A stretch of 51,306 nt of DNA from a bacterium (GCA_019695335.1 JAIBAF010000003.1:1-51306), one strand, 5' to 3'; positions 1 to 9,130 are shown, numbered from the stretch's first letter. Numbers and translations are program-made. The notes: a model not told the origin generated them from the letters alone.

Positions 1-818
1 GGGTAATTCTCCAAGCTTTTTACGAAACCTTCAATGGAAATAAATCCCTGCCGGAGAGCCGCTTCCTCTATACTTCCGATCATCAGGCCTTGCCGCTGTT
101 CGATTGATCCGATAAAATTATTTGCTTCTAACAGTGCTTGGGGAGTACCGGTATCAAGCCACGCAATGCCGCGGCCAATTTTTTCAACCTTGAGTTTTTG
201 CTGATTGAGATAAATGCGGTTCAAATCAGTAATTTCGAGTTCACCGCGAGCAGAGGGTTTTAGGTTTTTGGCGTGTGTCACAACATGGTTGTCATAGACA
301 TAAAGGCCCGGAACCGCATAGTTGGATTTTGGCATTTTCGGTTTTTCTTCGATGGATAACACACGGCCGTGTTCGTCAAATTCTACGACGCCATAACGTT
401 CAGGATCGTGTACAATATATCCAAAAACTGTAGCTCCATCCGTTGTATTCTGTATAGCCCGTTTAAAAAAATCAAGAGGACCGTAAAATAAATTATCACC
501 TAAAATCAAAGACACGCGATCCGAGCCTATGAATTTTTCACCAATAATAAAAGCTTGTGCAAGGCCTTCCGGCTTGGGTTGCTGAGCATATTCGAATTGT
601 AGTCCCATGTGGGAACCGTCACCCAAAAGCCTTTTAAAGCTATCGGCATCTTCGGGCGTAGTGATGATCAAAATTTCTTTGATCCCGCCTAAAATCAATG
701 TAGATAGGGGATAATAGATCATTGGCTTATTGTAAACATACATGAGCTGTTTACTATAAACTTTACTAATAGGAAACAAGCGGCTTCCGGCGCCACCAGC
801 TAAGATAATGCCTTTCAT
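1..818 (-). CDS. rfbA: Glucose-1-phosphate thymidylyltransferase, RfbA-like (3' end cut by window edge)
   Basis: Makes dTDP-glucose from glucose-1-phosphate and dTTP, the first step toward dTDP-rhamnose and related deoxysugars for surface polysaccharide. The translation starts [16 protein letters not shown], the nucleotidyltransferase signature loop. It continues with [30 protein letters not shown] and ELEITDLN, all typical of RfbA/RmlA. About 272 codons are visible and the family is usually about 290 residues, so only a short C-terminal part is missing. The ATG overlaps the stop of the upstream SGNH gene as ATGA, so it is the last visible gene of a polysaccharide operon. The alternative is another sugar-nucleotide pyrophosphorylase, but the motif run fits RfbA best. 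Confidence 0.9.
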   Translation of the reverse strand, partial: MKGIILAGGAGSRLFPISKVYSKQLMYVYNKPMIYYPLSTLILGGIKEILIITTPEDADSFKRLLGDGSHMGLQFEYAQQPKPEGLAQAFIIGEKFIGSDRVSLILGDNLFYGPLDFFKRAIQNTTDGATVFGYIVHDPERYGVVEFDEHGRVLSIEEKPKMPKSNYAVPGLYVYDNHVVTHAKNLKPSARGELEITDLNRIYLNQQKLKVEKIGRGIAWLDTGTPQALLEANNFIGSIEQRQGLMIGSIEEAALRQGFISIEGFVKSLENY

Positions 819-1912
819 TCTGATCTTCGTTTCGTTAGTAATTGATGAGTGTCAATATAATTTTTGATAGCCACAGCCGCTAAATGATGTCCATTGCGAT
901 TCCAATGTCCGTCACCTTTAATTACAAGGTTGTTCCAATCATTCGTTTTAGCGTAGTCTTTAAAAACCGGAAGCAAATTAAGAACATCAAGGTTATTTTC
1001 TATGCCAAATTTTTCAAGTTGATCAAACGGGCGTTGGTTAGTCCATTGTGCAAAGCTGCCACCGTAATAAGTATGGTGAGGAATAATAACCACCAAAGTT
1101 TTGGCACCATGTTTTTCACATTGTCTTTTAATCTCCAGCAGGATCTTTCTTAAAAGCTGCCATCCTTCATGCTGTGAATCATATTCAGGCAAAGGATCAA
1201 ATCGACGTGAAATATAATTAAATTTTTCAACTAAAAAAGCGATAAAGCGGCTATGCTTCTGCCAAAATCCTATTACACGATTTTCTCCTGCGTCATCTGA
1301 AACAGTGAGAGAGGAGTCAGGTCGAGTAATTGGAAAATTAGTTACTATTAGAGAATCTCCATTGGATTGCAAAAATGGGCGATTGATTGAATCCAAGTTC
1401 CTGCCAATATTGGTTATAAATAAACCAACGATAACTAAATCGGGCTGATAGTTAAAACCTTCGGTTTTTAAATACAACAATTGTTGAGCGGTGCCATAAC
1501 CGCTTACGCCCATGTTAATTATTTCTGTTGAATCCAACATGCTTTCTAACATATTGCTATAACGATCATTTTCACTGACTCCATGTCCGAACGTAAAAGA
1601 ATCTCCGACAATTACAATTCGAGCATTAGAATTCCTTTCGTAAGAATACTCATGAGCATTTCTGGTCCCTTGAGCGTTAATTTTATATTCAGCCGAATCA
1701 TTACCAATATAATGCATAACTCTGACATTGGGCCGGTGTCGCCAACCCAGTAAGGGGTCGTATTCATCTTTGAGTTTTGCTGTACGCCTGTTTTCAGGTA
1801 TTGACAATGGCGGTTTAGGTTTGTAAAAGAATCGGACAAGAAGCTCACCGCCAGCAAAAAAAATAAGTATCGAAAAAACGATTTTAACAAAGAATGATAG
1901 AAAGTTTTTCAT
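815..1912 (-). CDS. Membrane-anchored SGNH/GDSL-family hydrolase
   Basis: Probably an esterase or acyltransferase acting on surface glycans; the substrate is unknown. The N-terminus (residues 5-28) is a hydrophobic anchor. The SGNH block I is [10 protein letters not shown] with nucleophile Ser105. A Gly block follows in [12 protein letters not shown]. The C-terminal catalytic Asp and His are in [11 protein letters not shown] (D334, H336). The length of 365 residues suits the AlgX/DltD-like membrane SGNH proteins found in exopolysaccharide clusters. It lies 14 nt after a glycosyltransferase and overlaps rfbA by 4 nt, so a role in decorating the polysaccharide made by this operon is inferred. 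The fold and catalytic residues are seen; the reaction is not. Confidence 0.8.
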   Translation of the reverse strand: MKNFLSFFVKIVFSILIFFAGGELLVRFFYKPKPPLSIPENRRTAKLKDEYDPLLGWRHRPNVRVMHYIGNDSAEYKINAQGTRNAHEYSYERNSNARIVIVGDSFTFGHGVSENDRYSNMLESMLDSTEIINMGVSGYGTAQQLLYLKTEGFNYQPDLVIVGLFITNIGRNLDSINRPFLQSNGDSLIVTNFPITRPDSSLTVSDDAGENRVIGFWQKHSRFIAFLVEKFNYISRRFDPLPEYDSQHEGWQLLRKILLEIKRQCEKHGAKTLVVIIPHHTYYGGSFAQWTNQRPFDQLEKFGIENNLDVLNLLPVFKDYAKTNDWNNLVIKGDGHWNRNGHHLAAVAIKNYIDTHQLLTKRRSE

Positions 1913-1926
1913 TTGATTCCGATAAG

Positions 1927-3078
1927 TTAGACTATTGCTGAGAAAATCTTATCAAGACGTTCAACAGTCATTCGAATGTCGTGATTTTTTAGGGCATAGT
2001 TTCTTGCATTGCGGCCCATCGTTTTTCGTAACTCTTCATTTTCAATCAGCAGGTTAACGTCAGCAGTCATTCGTTCGAATGACTTTGAATGAAATCCCAT
2101 CTGATTTTTTTCAATAACACCGTCCGGATCACAATGCAATGTTACTACCGGTGTTTCACGCATCCAAGCCTGAATATACGTATTAGGAAATCCTTCGCGT
2201 CCCGGTAAGGTGGTGTTGACAAAAATACTGGCTTTTGAGAACCACATATTCGATTCATCCCAACTCAAAGGACCAATATAACGGATGTTATTTAACCCAT
2301 TCATTCGATTTTGAATTTCCTGCCAGTAATTCTTGTGTGGCATCGTTCCAGCTATAATAAACTCAGCACGAGTAATTTGCAACTGCCGTGCAAGGTCAAC
2401 GAAAAGTTCTAATTGTTTTCTTCTTCCAGTATTTGCAACCCAGAGAATATAAAACCGCTCATTTTTTTGAAACGGTGGTCCTGGCACTTCTTGGCTGGAA
2501 TTGACAATAGTTGCTTGTTTGTTATACAACGATTCAAAGCCTGCAAGCTGATAAGTGTTTTGAGCTATAATCGTATTCGATTTAATAACAGTTTGTTGGA
2601 AAAAATAATCTGATAATTTTGCATGGATATATAAAGGGACGATTTTGAACGGATTGAGTTTGTTTTTCTTAAATTCGGTTGTATTAAATTCTTTTACCAG
2701 ATCATTATCTTCAGCGCAATGGTATAGTATCTTACATTGGTTTTGTTCGGCAAACCAATAGGGAATAGGTGAAGAGGTGAATCGTGATCGACCGCGCTGA
2801 TATATACAGTCAGGCTTAATTTTCTTTAAAGTGTTCATTAAATCCTTACGAAAGAACGAAAACAAGCTTTTCCGCTGTATCCAATGAATTTCAATATTTT
2901 CGTAATTGCTAGCGGTATTAACTTTCGACGGGTCTGAAGTTTCTGCGATAAAACTTACATTCCATTTTTTTTGTGCAAGATATTTGCCAATCAAAAAAGT
3001 TTGTATTTCAACCCCCCCAACTCGTTCTGAAATAAAATTAGTGACAATAAAACATATCTTTTTTTGCTCTTTGGACAA
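1927..3078 (-). CDS. Glycosyltransferase family 4 protein
   Basis: A retaining, GT-B fold glycosyltransferase that would add a sugar from a nucleotide donor to a growing surface glycan at the inner membrane face. The N-terminal half starts with ICFIVTNFISERVGGVEIQT, the usual glycine-rich acceptor region. The C-terminal half has ILWVANTGRRKQLELFVDLA and a donor-site segment REGFPNTYIQAW. The second acidic residue of the usual E-x7-E motif is Gln here. It is a tandem paralogue of the next upstream gene (8 nt gap), with the same EGxPNxxxQAW signature, so the two arose by duplication or belong to one subfamily. Donor and acceptor cannot be read from sequence. Confidence 0.85.
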   Translation of the reverse strand: MSKEQKKICFIVTNFISERVGGVEIQTFLIGKYLAQKKWNVSFIAETSDPSKVNTASNYENIEIHWIQRKSLFSFFRKDLMNTLKKIKPDCIYQRGRSRFTSSPIPYWFAEQNQCKILYHCAEDNDLVKEFNTTEFKKNKLNPFKIVPLYIHAKLSDYFFQQTVIKSNTIIAQNTYQLAGFESLYNKQATIVNSSQEVPGPPFQKNERFYILWVANTGRRKQLELFVDLARQLQITRAEFIIAGTMPHKNYWQEIQNRMNGLNNIRYIGPLSWDESNMWFSKASIFVNTTLPGREGFPNTYIQAWMRETPVVTLHCDPDGVIEKNQMGFHSKSFERMTADVNLLIENEELRKTMGRNARNYALKNHDIRMTVERLDKIFSAIV

Positions 3079-3086
3079 CTAAACAC

Positions 3087-4223
3087 TCAATTTTTGATAA
3101 GATTTTCAATTTGATCGGTTATGCTTTCCAATCCAAATTCATTTCGAGCATAACGGATTGCGTTATTGCTCATCACGTTCCAGTTTTCTGTAGCCTTTAA
3201 CCATTGCTGCAGTATATTTTTGATGTCAGGAATAGAGTTTGAAACATGCCCTAATTGTTGTGATGTAATGATCGAATCCGGATTACAAAAAAAACTTATC
3301 GTTACTGTGCCGGACAACCATGCTTGCACAAAAGCATTGGGGAGGCCTTCATATCCATCTTCCGTCGTATTGACTAAAACATGTGCTTGTGCAATGATTT
3401 CCTGGCTTTTTTCAAAGGGAATAACACCAAGGAACTTTAATTTTTTAGTTTTTTGTAAATATTTTTCAATCAAAGTGTGGTATTTTTGGTCGACTATTTG
3501 TCCGGCCATCCAAAATTCGCAATCTAAATCTTGACATATTTCAGCAAGTTGCAAAAATAATTCAGGTCTTTTAATTGGCTTGATACTGCCGATCCATAGC
3601 ACTTTAAAAGGGAATGATCGCTGAGCGCTTATCGGAATAGGGTGTCCGGATTTAATGACAATTGAATCACGCTCGAAATTAGTCTTAAGTTGTTCGCTTT
3701 GATATACAGTTTGAACGATAATCCGGTCAGCATTTTCGATGCCGTATTCGCACATCCAATCGTTTATTTTGGCTTCAGTCTTTAAAAGAAATCTTTTTAG
3801 AAAAAAACGGTTTTTCCTGTTAAGCTGGGCGATGTATTTTCCTCTTTGAACTCCGGTTTCCCCTGCACTGGCCCAGATAAAATTTGTTTTACTACGTTTA
3901 CAATAGCGAGCGGTTATGCCGGTTAATATATCCCGGCCCCTTTGATAATAAAACGAAGCATTAACTTTTTGGAGCCGCTTTAAAATTTTAAAATAATTTA
4001 AAATAGGAACAAATTTTCTTTGTGGAAGCCAATGAACAAATAATCCTTCATGGATTTCATCAGCTTCTTTTTTACTATCCTTTGTATAAGCGATAAAATG
4101 GACTTCCCATTTCCGTTTCGATAATTCCTTGCCCAGCAGATAAGTTTGTACCATTGGGCCGGTAATAGTCGCTTGAGAATCGGATATAAAAGAATCGCAT
4201 ACAAAACAAATTCGTTTGTTCAC
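3087..4223 (-). CDS. Glycosyltransferase family 4 protein
   Basis: Second GT4 enzyme of the polysaccharide operon, 378 residues. It begins ICFVCDSFISDSQATITGPM and contains the GT-B C-terminal elements KVLWIGSIKPIKRPELFLQL, LKFLGVIPFEKS and EDGYEGLPNAFVQAW. Like its neighbour it has Gln at the second acidic position of the E-x7-E donor motif. Its start codon overlaps the stop of the PASTA gene by four bases (4220-4223), which indicates translational coupling. It has no signal peptide or membrane helix, so it should be cytoplasmic or peripheral. It probably works in sequence with the 1927-3078 enzyme; the linkage formed is unknown. Confidence 0.85.
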   Translation of the reverse strand: MNKRICFVCDSFISDSQATITGPMVQTYLLGKELSKRKWEVHFIAYTKDSKKEADEIHEGLFVHWLPQRKFVPILNYFKILKRLQKVNASFYYQRGRDILTGITARYCKRSKTNFIWASAGETGVQRGKYIAQLNRKNRFFLKRFLLKTEAKINDWMCEYGIENADRIIVQTVYQSEQLKTNFERDSIVIKSGHPIPISAQRSFPFKVLWIGSIKPIKRPELFLQLAEICQDLDCEFWMAGQIVDQKYHTLIEKYLQKTKKLKFLGVIPFEKSQEIIAQAHVLVNTTEDGYEGLPNAFVQAWLSGTVTISFFCNPDSIITSQQLGHVSNSIPDIKNILQQWLKATENWNVMSNNAIRYARNEFGLESITDQIENLIKN

Positions 4224-4948
4224 TCATCGTCCTTATCGATTGAACTCACAACCAAATCGATTGCAGTTTGAGGGGCAACTACTTGTGAAGAGTCCAGTGA
4301 TTGTGAGATTATGGTACCGGGTAAAAGATCATTATGGTATTTTTTCGTAACTTTACCCAAGCTCAGTCCGGATTCAACAATCATGGTTTTAGCCTCTAAA
4401 AGAGTTTTAGAGATCATATACGGAACGTGTGCTTCCGTAAGAGTGCTGCCAAGACTTACGATGAGGTCTACAGAACTTCCGCTTCGGATTTTACTGTTGG
4501 AAGATATGGACTGATCGATGACGACACCTGCCGGAAACTCAGGCGATGGTTGGTGCGTAATATTTCCGACCTTGAGTCCGATGGATTCCAGCGTGAACGA
4601 GGCATCTCTTAAAGTTGTCAATTTTACTGAAGGGACCGTCACCATTAATTCATCCTGGCTGAGAATCAAACGTACAACGCGACCTGATTTAACGATTGCA
4701 CCGGGTTCCGGGCTTTGGTTGAGAACAAGATTCTTTGGAAGAGTAGGTTCAAAGCGGTATTTAACTGATAAAGTCAGACCAGCTTTCTCGAGTAATTTTT
4801 GAGCGTCACTAAACTCGAGTTTAACGACGGAAGGTACAGCCACATCTTTTTCAAAATGAACGTATGACGGCATAATCACTTTATCAGCTAAAATGATTAA
4901 AATAACAGAGTAAATGGCTACCGTCAAGGCGGCTTTTAGCGATCTCAC
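4220..4948 (-). CDS. PASTA-domain protein with single membrane anchor
   Basis: PASTA domains bind muropeptides or beta-lactam-like ligands and normally sit outside the membrane on Ser/Thr kinases or penicillin-binding proteins. Here there is one N-terminal transmembrane segment (about residues 7-28) followed only by three PASTA repeats, roughly 37-106, 107-172 and 173-237. Each carries the VPxVxxxxxxxAxxxLxxxGL pattern and a PGxVxxQSP-like turn. No kinase or transpeptidase domain is present in it or beside it. It is the first gene of the minus-strand operon and overlaps the first GT4 by 4 nt. This suggests the operon is tied to cell-wall growth, perhaps as a sensor or scaffold; that is inference. 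Confidence 0.82.
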   Translation of the reverse strand: MRSLKAALTVAIYSVILIILADKVIMPSYVHFEKDVAVPSVVKLEFSDAQKLLEKAGLTLSVKYRFEPTLPKNLVLNQSPEPGAIVKSGRVVRLILSQDELMVTVPSVKLTTLRDASFTLESIGLKVGNITHQPSPEFPAGVVIDQSISSNSKIRSGSSVDLIVSLGSTLTEAHVPYMISKTLLEAKTMIVESGLSLGKVTKKYHNDLLPGTIISQSLDSSQVVAPQTAIDLVVSSIDKDDE

Positions 4949-5003
4949 ATCAAGTAAACTTGGGATGAAAAAATAAAAAATAATAAGCTAAATTCAGCGC
5001 GTG

Positions 5004-5032
5004 AATATATTTAATGAACGTGATAAAATCAA
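5004..5032 (-). promoter_or_regulatory. Sigma-70 promoter for the PASTA-GT4-GT4-SGNH-rfbA operon
   Basis: On the minus strand the sequence reads TTGATT (5032-5027), 17 nt, then TATATT (5009-5004). This lies 56 nt upstream of the PASTA start at 4948. Spacing is ideal and both hexamers match the consensus in five or four positions. It is divergent from the promoter at 5082-5110. Confidence 0.6.
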
Positions 5033-5081
5033 GCCTGATTTCAACTCATTAACTACTGTTTTATAAAAGGATGCAATTAAT

Positions 5082-5110
5082 TTGACAATCGGACGAATGT
5101 TTAGTAAGAT
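5082..5110 (+). promoter_or_regulatory. Sigma-70 promoter for the receiver-histidine kinase gene
   Basis: TTGACA (5082-5087), a 17-nt spacer and TAAGAT (5105-5110) lie 20 nt before the ATG at 5131. The -35 box is a perfect consensus. The leader is short but leaves room for the GGTGAAG ribosome-binding site at about 5121-5127. Confidence 0.68.
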
Positions 5111-5130
5111 TTACATAGTTTGGTGAAGTT

Positions 5131-6279
5131 ATGAGCGAAAAAAATTTATCAAATAAACAGTATCACGTTTTGGTTGTTGATGACGAAGAACTGAATGTTC
5201 GGTTTCTTTCGACTTATCTTTCGCGTAAAGGTTATATCGTATCGACAGCGCAAACAGGGCAACAAGCCTTGGATCAAATCAAAGAACAGATGCCGGATGT
5301 TGTGTTGCTGGACGTGATGATGCCTGAAATGGACGGATTTGAAGTTTGCCGGCAGTTGCGTGAAGATTCCTTGACGCATATGCTACCCGTAATTATGGTT
5401 ACAGCATTGAGCAGTGTGGAAGATGAAGTGCGGGCGCTGGATTCAGGTGCAGATGATTTTTTACCAAAACCTATCAATAATCTCGAATTGCTGGCGCGTT
5501 TACGATCATTACTGCGAATCAAATCCCTCCATGATCAATTGAAAGACAGTAAAAATGAACTGGAAGAGAAAAATAAAAGGTTGGTGGAATTACAAGGATT
5601 GCGGGATTCATTAACTCAAATGATCGTACACGATCTTAAAAATCCATTAACTGGGATTATGGGCTGTGCGGAATTATTGATGATGACCAAAGACAGTTTA
5701 TCTGAAAAACAAATTGTGATTGTAAAAAAAATCGATGAGAGCGCCACGACCATTTTAAATATGATCTCGGATATGCTTGATATTAGCCGGATGGAGGAGA
5801 ACAAACTCGTACTGCATAAACAATTGTTCAGTATAACGGAAGTTTTGCAAGCCAATATCGAAGAGTTCAGTATCATGATGCAGAAAAATAATATTACCGC
5901 CGAAATCAGTTCGAACGGATCATTACCGCTTGTCAACGCCGATAAAGATTTAATCAATCGCGTTGTGGCCAATCTTCTTCATAATGCCGTCAAACACAGT
6001 CACCCTCAGGGAAGAATCATTCTCACTACTCACCATGATCATGATTCAAAAAAGGTTACAATTTCGATTGAAGATTTTGGTGAGGGCATACCGGCAGAAT
6101 ACCATGAAAAAATATTCGAAAAATTTTCGCAAGCCGACTTGAAAAAATACGGATTAAAAACCGATCGCGGTTTAGGTCTGGCATTTTGTAAATTGGCCGT
6201 TGAAGCACACGGTGGTCAAATTCGTGTCGAAAGCCGTCTGCATCAAGGAAGCAAATTTATTTTCAACATTCCCGTATAA
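5131..6279 (+). CDS. Response-regulator receiver plus histidine kinase hybrid
   Basis: A soluble two-component protein with the receiver at the N-terminus and the kinase at the C-terminus. The receiver (about 12-128) has the acidic pair D17/D18, phosphoacceptor D61 in LLDVMMPEMDGF, and the conserved Lys at K113 in LPKPINN. A coiled linker follows at 135-160. The HisKA motif is MIVHDLKNPLTG with H167, and the HATPase has NLLHNAVKH (N box), EDFGEGIP and GLGLAFCKLAVEAHGG. There are no membrane segments, so the input comes through phosphorylation of the receiver. It is monocistronic or leads the short unit that follows at 6365. Its receiver-linker junction (LELLARLRSLLRIKSLHDQL) closely resembles that of the 9957 kinase, which suggests paralogy. 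Confidence 0.92.
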   Translation: MSEKNLSNKQYHVLVVDDEELNVRFLSTYLSRKGYIVSTAQTGQQALDQIKEQMPDVVLLDVMMPEMDGFEVCRQLREDSLTHMLPVIMVTALSSVEDEVRALDSGADDFLPKPINNLELLARLRSLLRIKSLHDQLKDSKNELEEKNKRLVELQGLRDSLTQMIVHDLKNPLTGIMGCAELLMMTKDSLSEKQIVIVKKIDESATTILNMISDMLDISRMEENKLVLHKQLFSITEVLQANIEEFSIMMQKNNITAEISSNGSLPLVNADKDLINRVVANLLHNAVKHSHPQGRIILTTHHDHDSKKVTISIEDFGEGIPAEYHEKIFEKFSQADLKKYGLKTDRGLGLAFCKLAVEAHGGQIRVESRLHQGSKFIFNIPV

Positions 6280-6364
6280 TTCCTCATAAAACTCTATCAA
6301 AACATTTTCTGGATTTATCTCTTTCGATTGACTATACTTCGATCAGAAAATTAAAAAAGAATTT

Positions 6365-6709
6365 ATGATCGCAGTTATTGAAGATGATTTAATGTTTCGT
6401 TCGAAATTGAGTGCGACGGCAAAAGCCAAACGCACTGAAATTCAATTTCTTTCAGGATCTATTGAGTTCAATTTTGAGGAAATTAAATTTTTACAGCCAT
6501 CAAAAGTTATTCTTGATTTGAATGCAACAAAGCTTGAACCTCTCAAGCTATTGCAGAAACTCAAATCGGTTCCCGATACATCAGCAATTCCTGTCATTGC
6601 ATTTTTGTCGCATGTGCAAACAGATTTGTATGTTGCAGCGCAAACAGCAGGATGCGATAGTATACTGTCACGGTCGAAATTTGTACAAGAACTGGAAATA
6701 TTGTTATGA
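6365..6709 (+). CDS. Small receiver-like protein
   Basis: A 114-residue single-domain protein with the outline of a CheY-type receiver. It has an acidic start MIAVIEDD, a candidate phosphoacceptor Asp in VILDLNA (about residue 51), and a PVIAFLSH strand at the usual Thr/Ser position. The conserved Lys-Pro after the last strand is not evident; SRSKF stands there. Phosphorylation is therefore uncertain. It overlaps comF by four nt (6706-6709) and follows a receiver-kinase hybrid, so it could be the partner of that kinase or a divergent pseudo-receiver. The leader has no strong ribosome-binding site. Confidence 0.65.
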   Translation: MIAVIEDDLMFRSKLSATAKAKRTEIQFLSGSIEFNFEEIKFLQPSKVILDLNATKLEPLKLLQKLKSVPDTSAIPVIAFLSHVQTDLYVAAQTAGCDSILSRSKFVQELEILL

Positions 6710-7395
6710 TGAATCCATCGGTTTTTTTTAGGAACGTCATTCAGAACTTGCTTGAATTTATTTATCCGCCGTTATGCGTTGTTTGCGACGGTCAGATCGA
6801 TGCAAATGATACATTGATCTGCAGTCAGTGTTGGAGCGGACTGAAGAGCGTTAAAGGGCCTGTAGAATACGGCATTCTTGAACGTTCGCACATCGATGAA
6901 ATTCGATCAGGCTTTTATTATGACAACATTCTGCAATCGATTATTCACTATTTAAAATATAATCAGGCGCCGGGCCTTGCAAAAAAGATGGCCGAACTCG
7001 TTGCGCCAAATCTGGTCAATCATCCGGAATGGGCGCGTGCGGATGCACTAATTCCAATTCCATTGCACAAAGCAAAAGCCCGCGAGCGGGGGTACAATCA
7101 AGCCGAAGTCATTGCGCGACATCTTTCAAAACTTACCGGCATACCATTTTGGCCGGATGCCCTGATCCGAAAGTCTAATACAGTTTCGCAGACCAAAATG
7201 AAAAATGCTCAGGACCGAATTGAAAACATGAAAAATGTTTTCGAAATACGTTGTTCAGTACGAGAAAAACGCCTGATTTTGATCGATGATGTAATTACTA
7301 CCGGCGCCACGGCTAATGCTTGTGCACAAGTTTTAAAACATGAAGGCGCACATTCTGTATACGTTCTATCGGTGGCTCGGCCGATTTTTGATTGA
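6706..7395 (+). CDS. comF: ComF-family phosphoribosyltransferase-like protein
   Basis: ComF proteins are needed for DNA uptake in naturally competent bacteria and have an orotate-phosphoribosyltransferase-type domain. The N-terminus carries a four-Cys zinc motif, CVVCDG and CSQCW (about residues 22-45). A conserved DALIPIPLHKAKARERGYNQ segment follows, and the PRPP loop is LILIDDVITTGATANAC. The length of 229 residues is typical. It starts inside the stop of the receiver-like gene and the nitrilase gene follows 7 nt after it. No other competence genes are in the window, so the role is from family knowledge only. Confidence 0.88.
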   Translation: MMNPSVFFRNVIQNLLEFIYPPLCVVCDGQIDANDTLICSQCWSGLKSVKGPVEYGILERSHIDEIRSGFYYDNILQSIIHYLKYNQAPGLAKKMAELVAPNLVNHPEWARADALIPIPLHKAKARERGYNQAEVIARHLSKLTGIPFWPDALIRKSNTVSQTKMKNAQDRIENMKNVFEIRCSVREKRLILIDDVITTGATANACAQVLKHEGAHSVYVLSVARPIFD

Positions 7396-7402
7396 AATAA
7401 TT

Positions 7403-8161
7403 ATGGACATTCGAATAGTTCTATATCAACAAAAGCTCATTGGGAAAATTTTACCTGAAGATTTTAATGCCATTAAGAACATGCATCCGGATTTCGTGTG
7501 TCTTCCGGAATATTTTTTTATCAAAGAGGGATTCGGACATGTGGAACAAGCCCGATTTGCCGAAGAAAATATCGAAGCTATTTCAAAATTATCAATTGAG
7601 CTGGACTCAGTTTTGATTGGGGGAAGCATTGTTGAGAAAATAGAAGATCGTTATTTTAATGTTTCATATATATTCGATCGTGGTCTGAAAATCGGACGAT
7701 ATTGCAAAGTGCATCTTTTTAAAGGTGAGTTGCATTCCAATCTTACGCCCGGCCATGATTTTAGAGCCTTTGATATCCAGGGCATACGCGTGGGACTGTT
7801 GATTTGTGCTGACGTATTATATCCGGAATCATTTGCAGCAATGAATAATTTTCAATGTGATATTGTTTTTGTACCGACGACATCACCGAAGAAAACCGAA
7901 ACGCTGGCGGATAAATTGGAACGGGATGAAATTATTTTCGTAAAAGGTGCCCAAACGGCTGAAGCTTATATAGCTAAATGTTGTGCTGTAGGAAGTATTT
8001 TTAATTCACCGATTCAAGCAAGGAGCTTGATCGCGTCACCGGAAACTATCATGCAACGAGCGGGTTTGGAAGAAGAGGAAAAACCGCTCATAATATCTCA
8101 AACGTTGTCCATTGACTGGATACGCAATTATAAAATGGGAGCAGGTAAAGAAACAGTATGA
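7403..8161 (+). CDS. Carbon-nitrogen hydrolase (nitrilase superfamily)
   Basis: An amidase-type enzyme that cleaves non-peptide C-N bonds. The Glu-Lys-Cys triad is visible: E36 in CLPEYFF, K102 in CKVHLF and C135 in LLICADVLYPE. I place the start at the ATG at 7403, giving 252 residues. The longer reading from 7340 would run through the comF end and add an unrelated N-terminal stretch. The protein is cytoplasmic. It overlaps the lipid kinase by four nt (8158-8161), so the two are translationally coupled. The substrate is unknown; it is a little shorter than biosynthetic nitrilases such as AguB. Confidence 0.83.
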   Translation: MDIRIVLYQQKLIGKILPEDFNAIKNMHPDFVCLPEYFFIKEGFGHVEQARFAEENIEAISKLSIELDSVLIGGSIVEKIEDRYFNVSYIFDRGLKIGRYCKVHLFKGELHSNLTPGHDFRAFDIQGIRVGLLICADVLYPESFAAMNNFQCDIVFVPTTSPKKTETLADKLERDEIIFVKGAQTAEAYIAKCCAVGSIFNSPIQARSLIASPETIMQRAGLEEEEKPLIISQTLSIDWIRNYKMGAGKETV

Positions 8162-9048
8162 AAATTGGTTTTGTGGTTAATCCTAAGGCGGGCGTTACCA
8201 AAAGTGCGTATCAGGAGATTCAGGAGTTCTCTAAAAAGTTAATTCGTGAAAAGCATCAGATAGACATAAAAGTAACGCAAGGACGTGGCGATGCAACGAT
8301 GATTGCCCGGGAATGGGCCAATCAAAAATTTGATCTTGTGGCCTCGGTGGGCGGTGACGGAACGGCCAATGAAACCGCGCAAGGACTGATTGATTCCGAT
8401 ACGGCGTTCACTATTATCCCGTATGGTTCGGGAAATGGTTTAGCTCGCGGGTTGTCGATTCCGCTCAACCGCGAATTAGCCGTTCATGCCATGGGTGCTT
8501 TTACAACCAAACTCATCGATGTAGGCGAGGTAATCGATCGTGATCAACAACGATTATTTTTTGGATTTTCAGGAACAGGTTATGACGCGTTTATTGGCAA
8601 ATTGTTTAATGAACGTCACGGACGACGCGGTTTAATGAGGTATGTATACTTGTCTTTGACCGCTTATAATAAATTTAAGCCTGTTTCAATGACTCTTAAA
8701 CTTAACGATCAGGAAATTGCCTGTGAGCCATTTGTTTTAGCAATTGCCAATACTAATGAATATGGCAACGGAGCCATCATTGCTCCCAGAGCGATTCCGG
8801 ACGACGGTTATTTTGAAGTATGTTTATTGCAGGAAATGACTTTTTTAAAAGGCGTTCTTCATGGTTGGAGGCTTTTTAATGGGTCAATTGCTGAATTGCC
8901 TGGAGCTTTAATGCTAAGGGCGCAGGAACTTGAAATTATTCCAAGTGAAAAAATTTATTACCATCTTGACGGCGAGGCACAAGAAACAAGCGGACCACTT
9001 AAATTTCGCATTTTGCCCAAACGAATTAGAGTAATGGTTCCGGCTTAA
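8158..9048 (+). CDS. Diacylglycerol/lipid kinase family protein (YegS/BmrU-like)
   Basis: Phosphorylates a lipid such as diacylglycerol, or a related substrate, using ATP. Diagnostic motifs are FVVNPKAG at the N-terminus, SVGGDGTANETAQGL (about residues 63-77, the nucleotide-binding GGDGT loop), IIPYGSGNGLARGL and DDGYFEVCLL. The length of 296 residues is standard for the YegS/DgkB family. It begins at the ATGA overlap with the nitrilase gene and ends the operon; a promoter for the next gene follows at 9058. Which lipid it uses cannot be decided. Confidence 0.9.
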   Translation: MKIGFVVNPKAGVTKSAYQEIQEFSKKLIREKHQIDIKVTQGRGDATMIAREWANQKFDLVASVGGDGTANETAQGLIDSDTAFTIIPYGSGNGLARGLSIPLNRELAVHAMGAFTTKLIDVGEVIDRDQQRLFFGFSGTGYDAFIGKLFNERHGRRGLMRYVYLSLTAYNKFKPVSMTLKLNDQEIACEPFVLAIANTNEYGNGAIIAPRAIPDDGYFEVCLLQEMTFLKGVLHGWRLFNGSIAELPGALMLRAQELEIIPSEKIYYHLDGEAQETSGPLKFRILPKRIRVMVPA

Positions 9049-9057
9049 GAATATAAC

Positions 9058-9086
9058 TTGACTCTAAGACCTTAAAAAACTAATTT
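9058..9086 (+). promoter_or_regulatory. Sigma-70 promoter for the Crp/Fnr gene
   Basis: TTGACT (9058-9063), a 17-nt spacer and TAATTT (9081-9086) stand 44 nt before the ATG at 9131. This is the only convincing hexamer pair in the 82-nt gap. Confidence 0.6.
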
Positions 9087-9130
9087 TTCACCGAGAGTGG
9101 AAACCTTAGCATTTAGTTTCTCTTCATACT

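Noticed and set aside
884-1153. Open frame on the plus strand opposite the SGNH gene
   Set aside because: It lies wholly inside the SGNH coding region on the other strand; no family match or ribosome-binding site.
7340-7402. N-terminal extension of the nitrilase gene from 7340
   Set aside because: It overlaps the comF end and adds residues not seen in nitrilases; the ATG at 7403 fits better.
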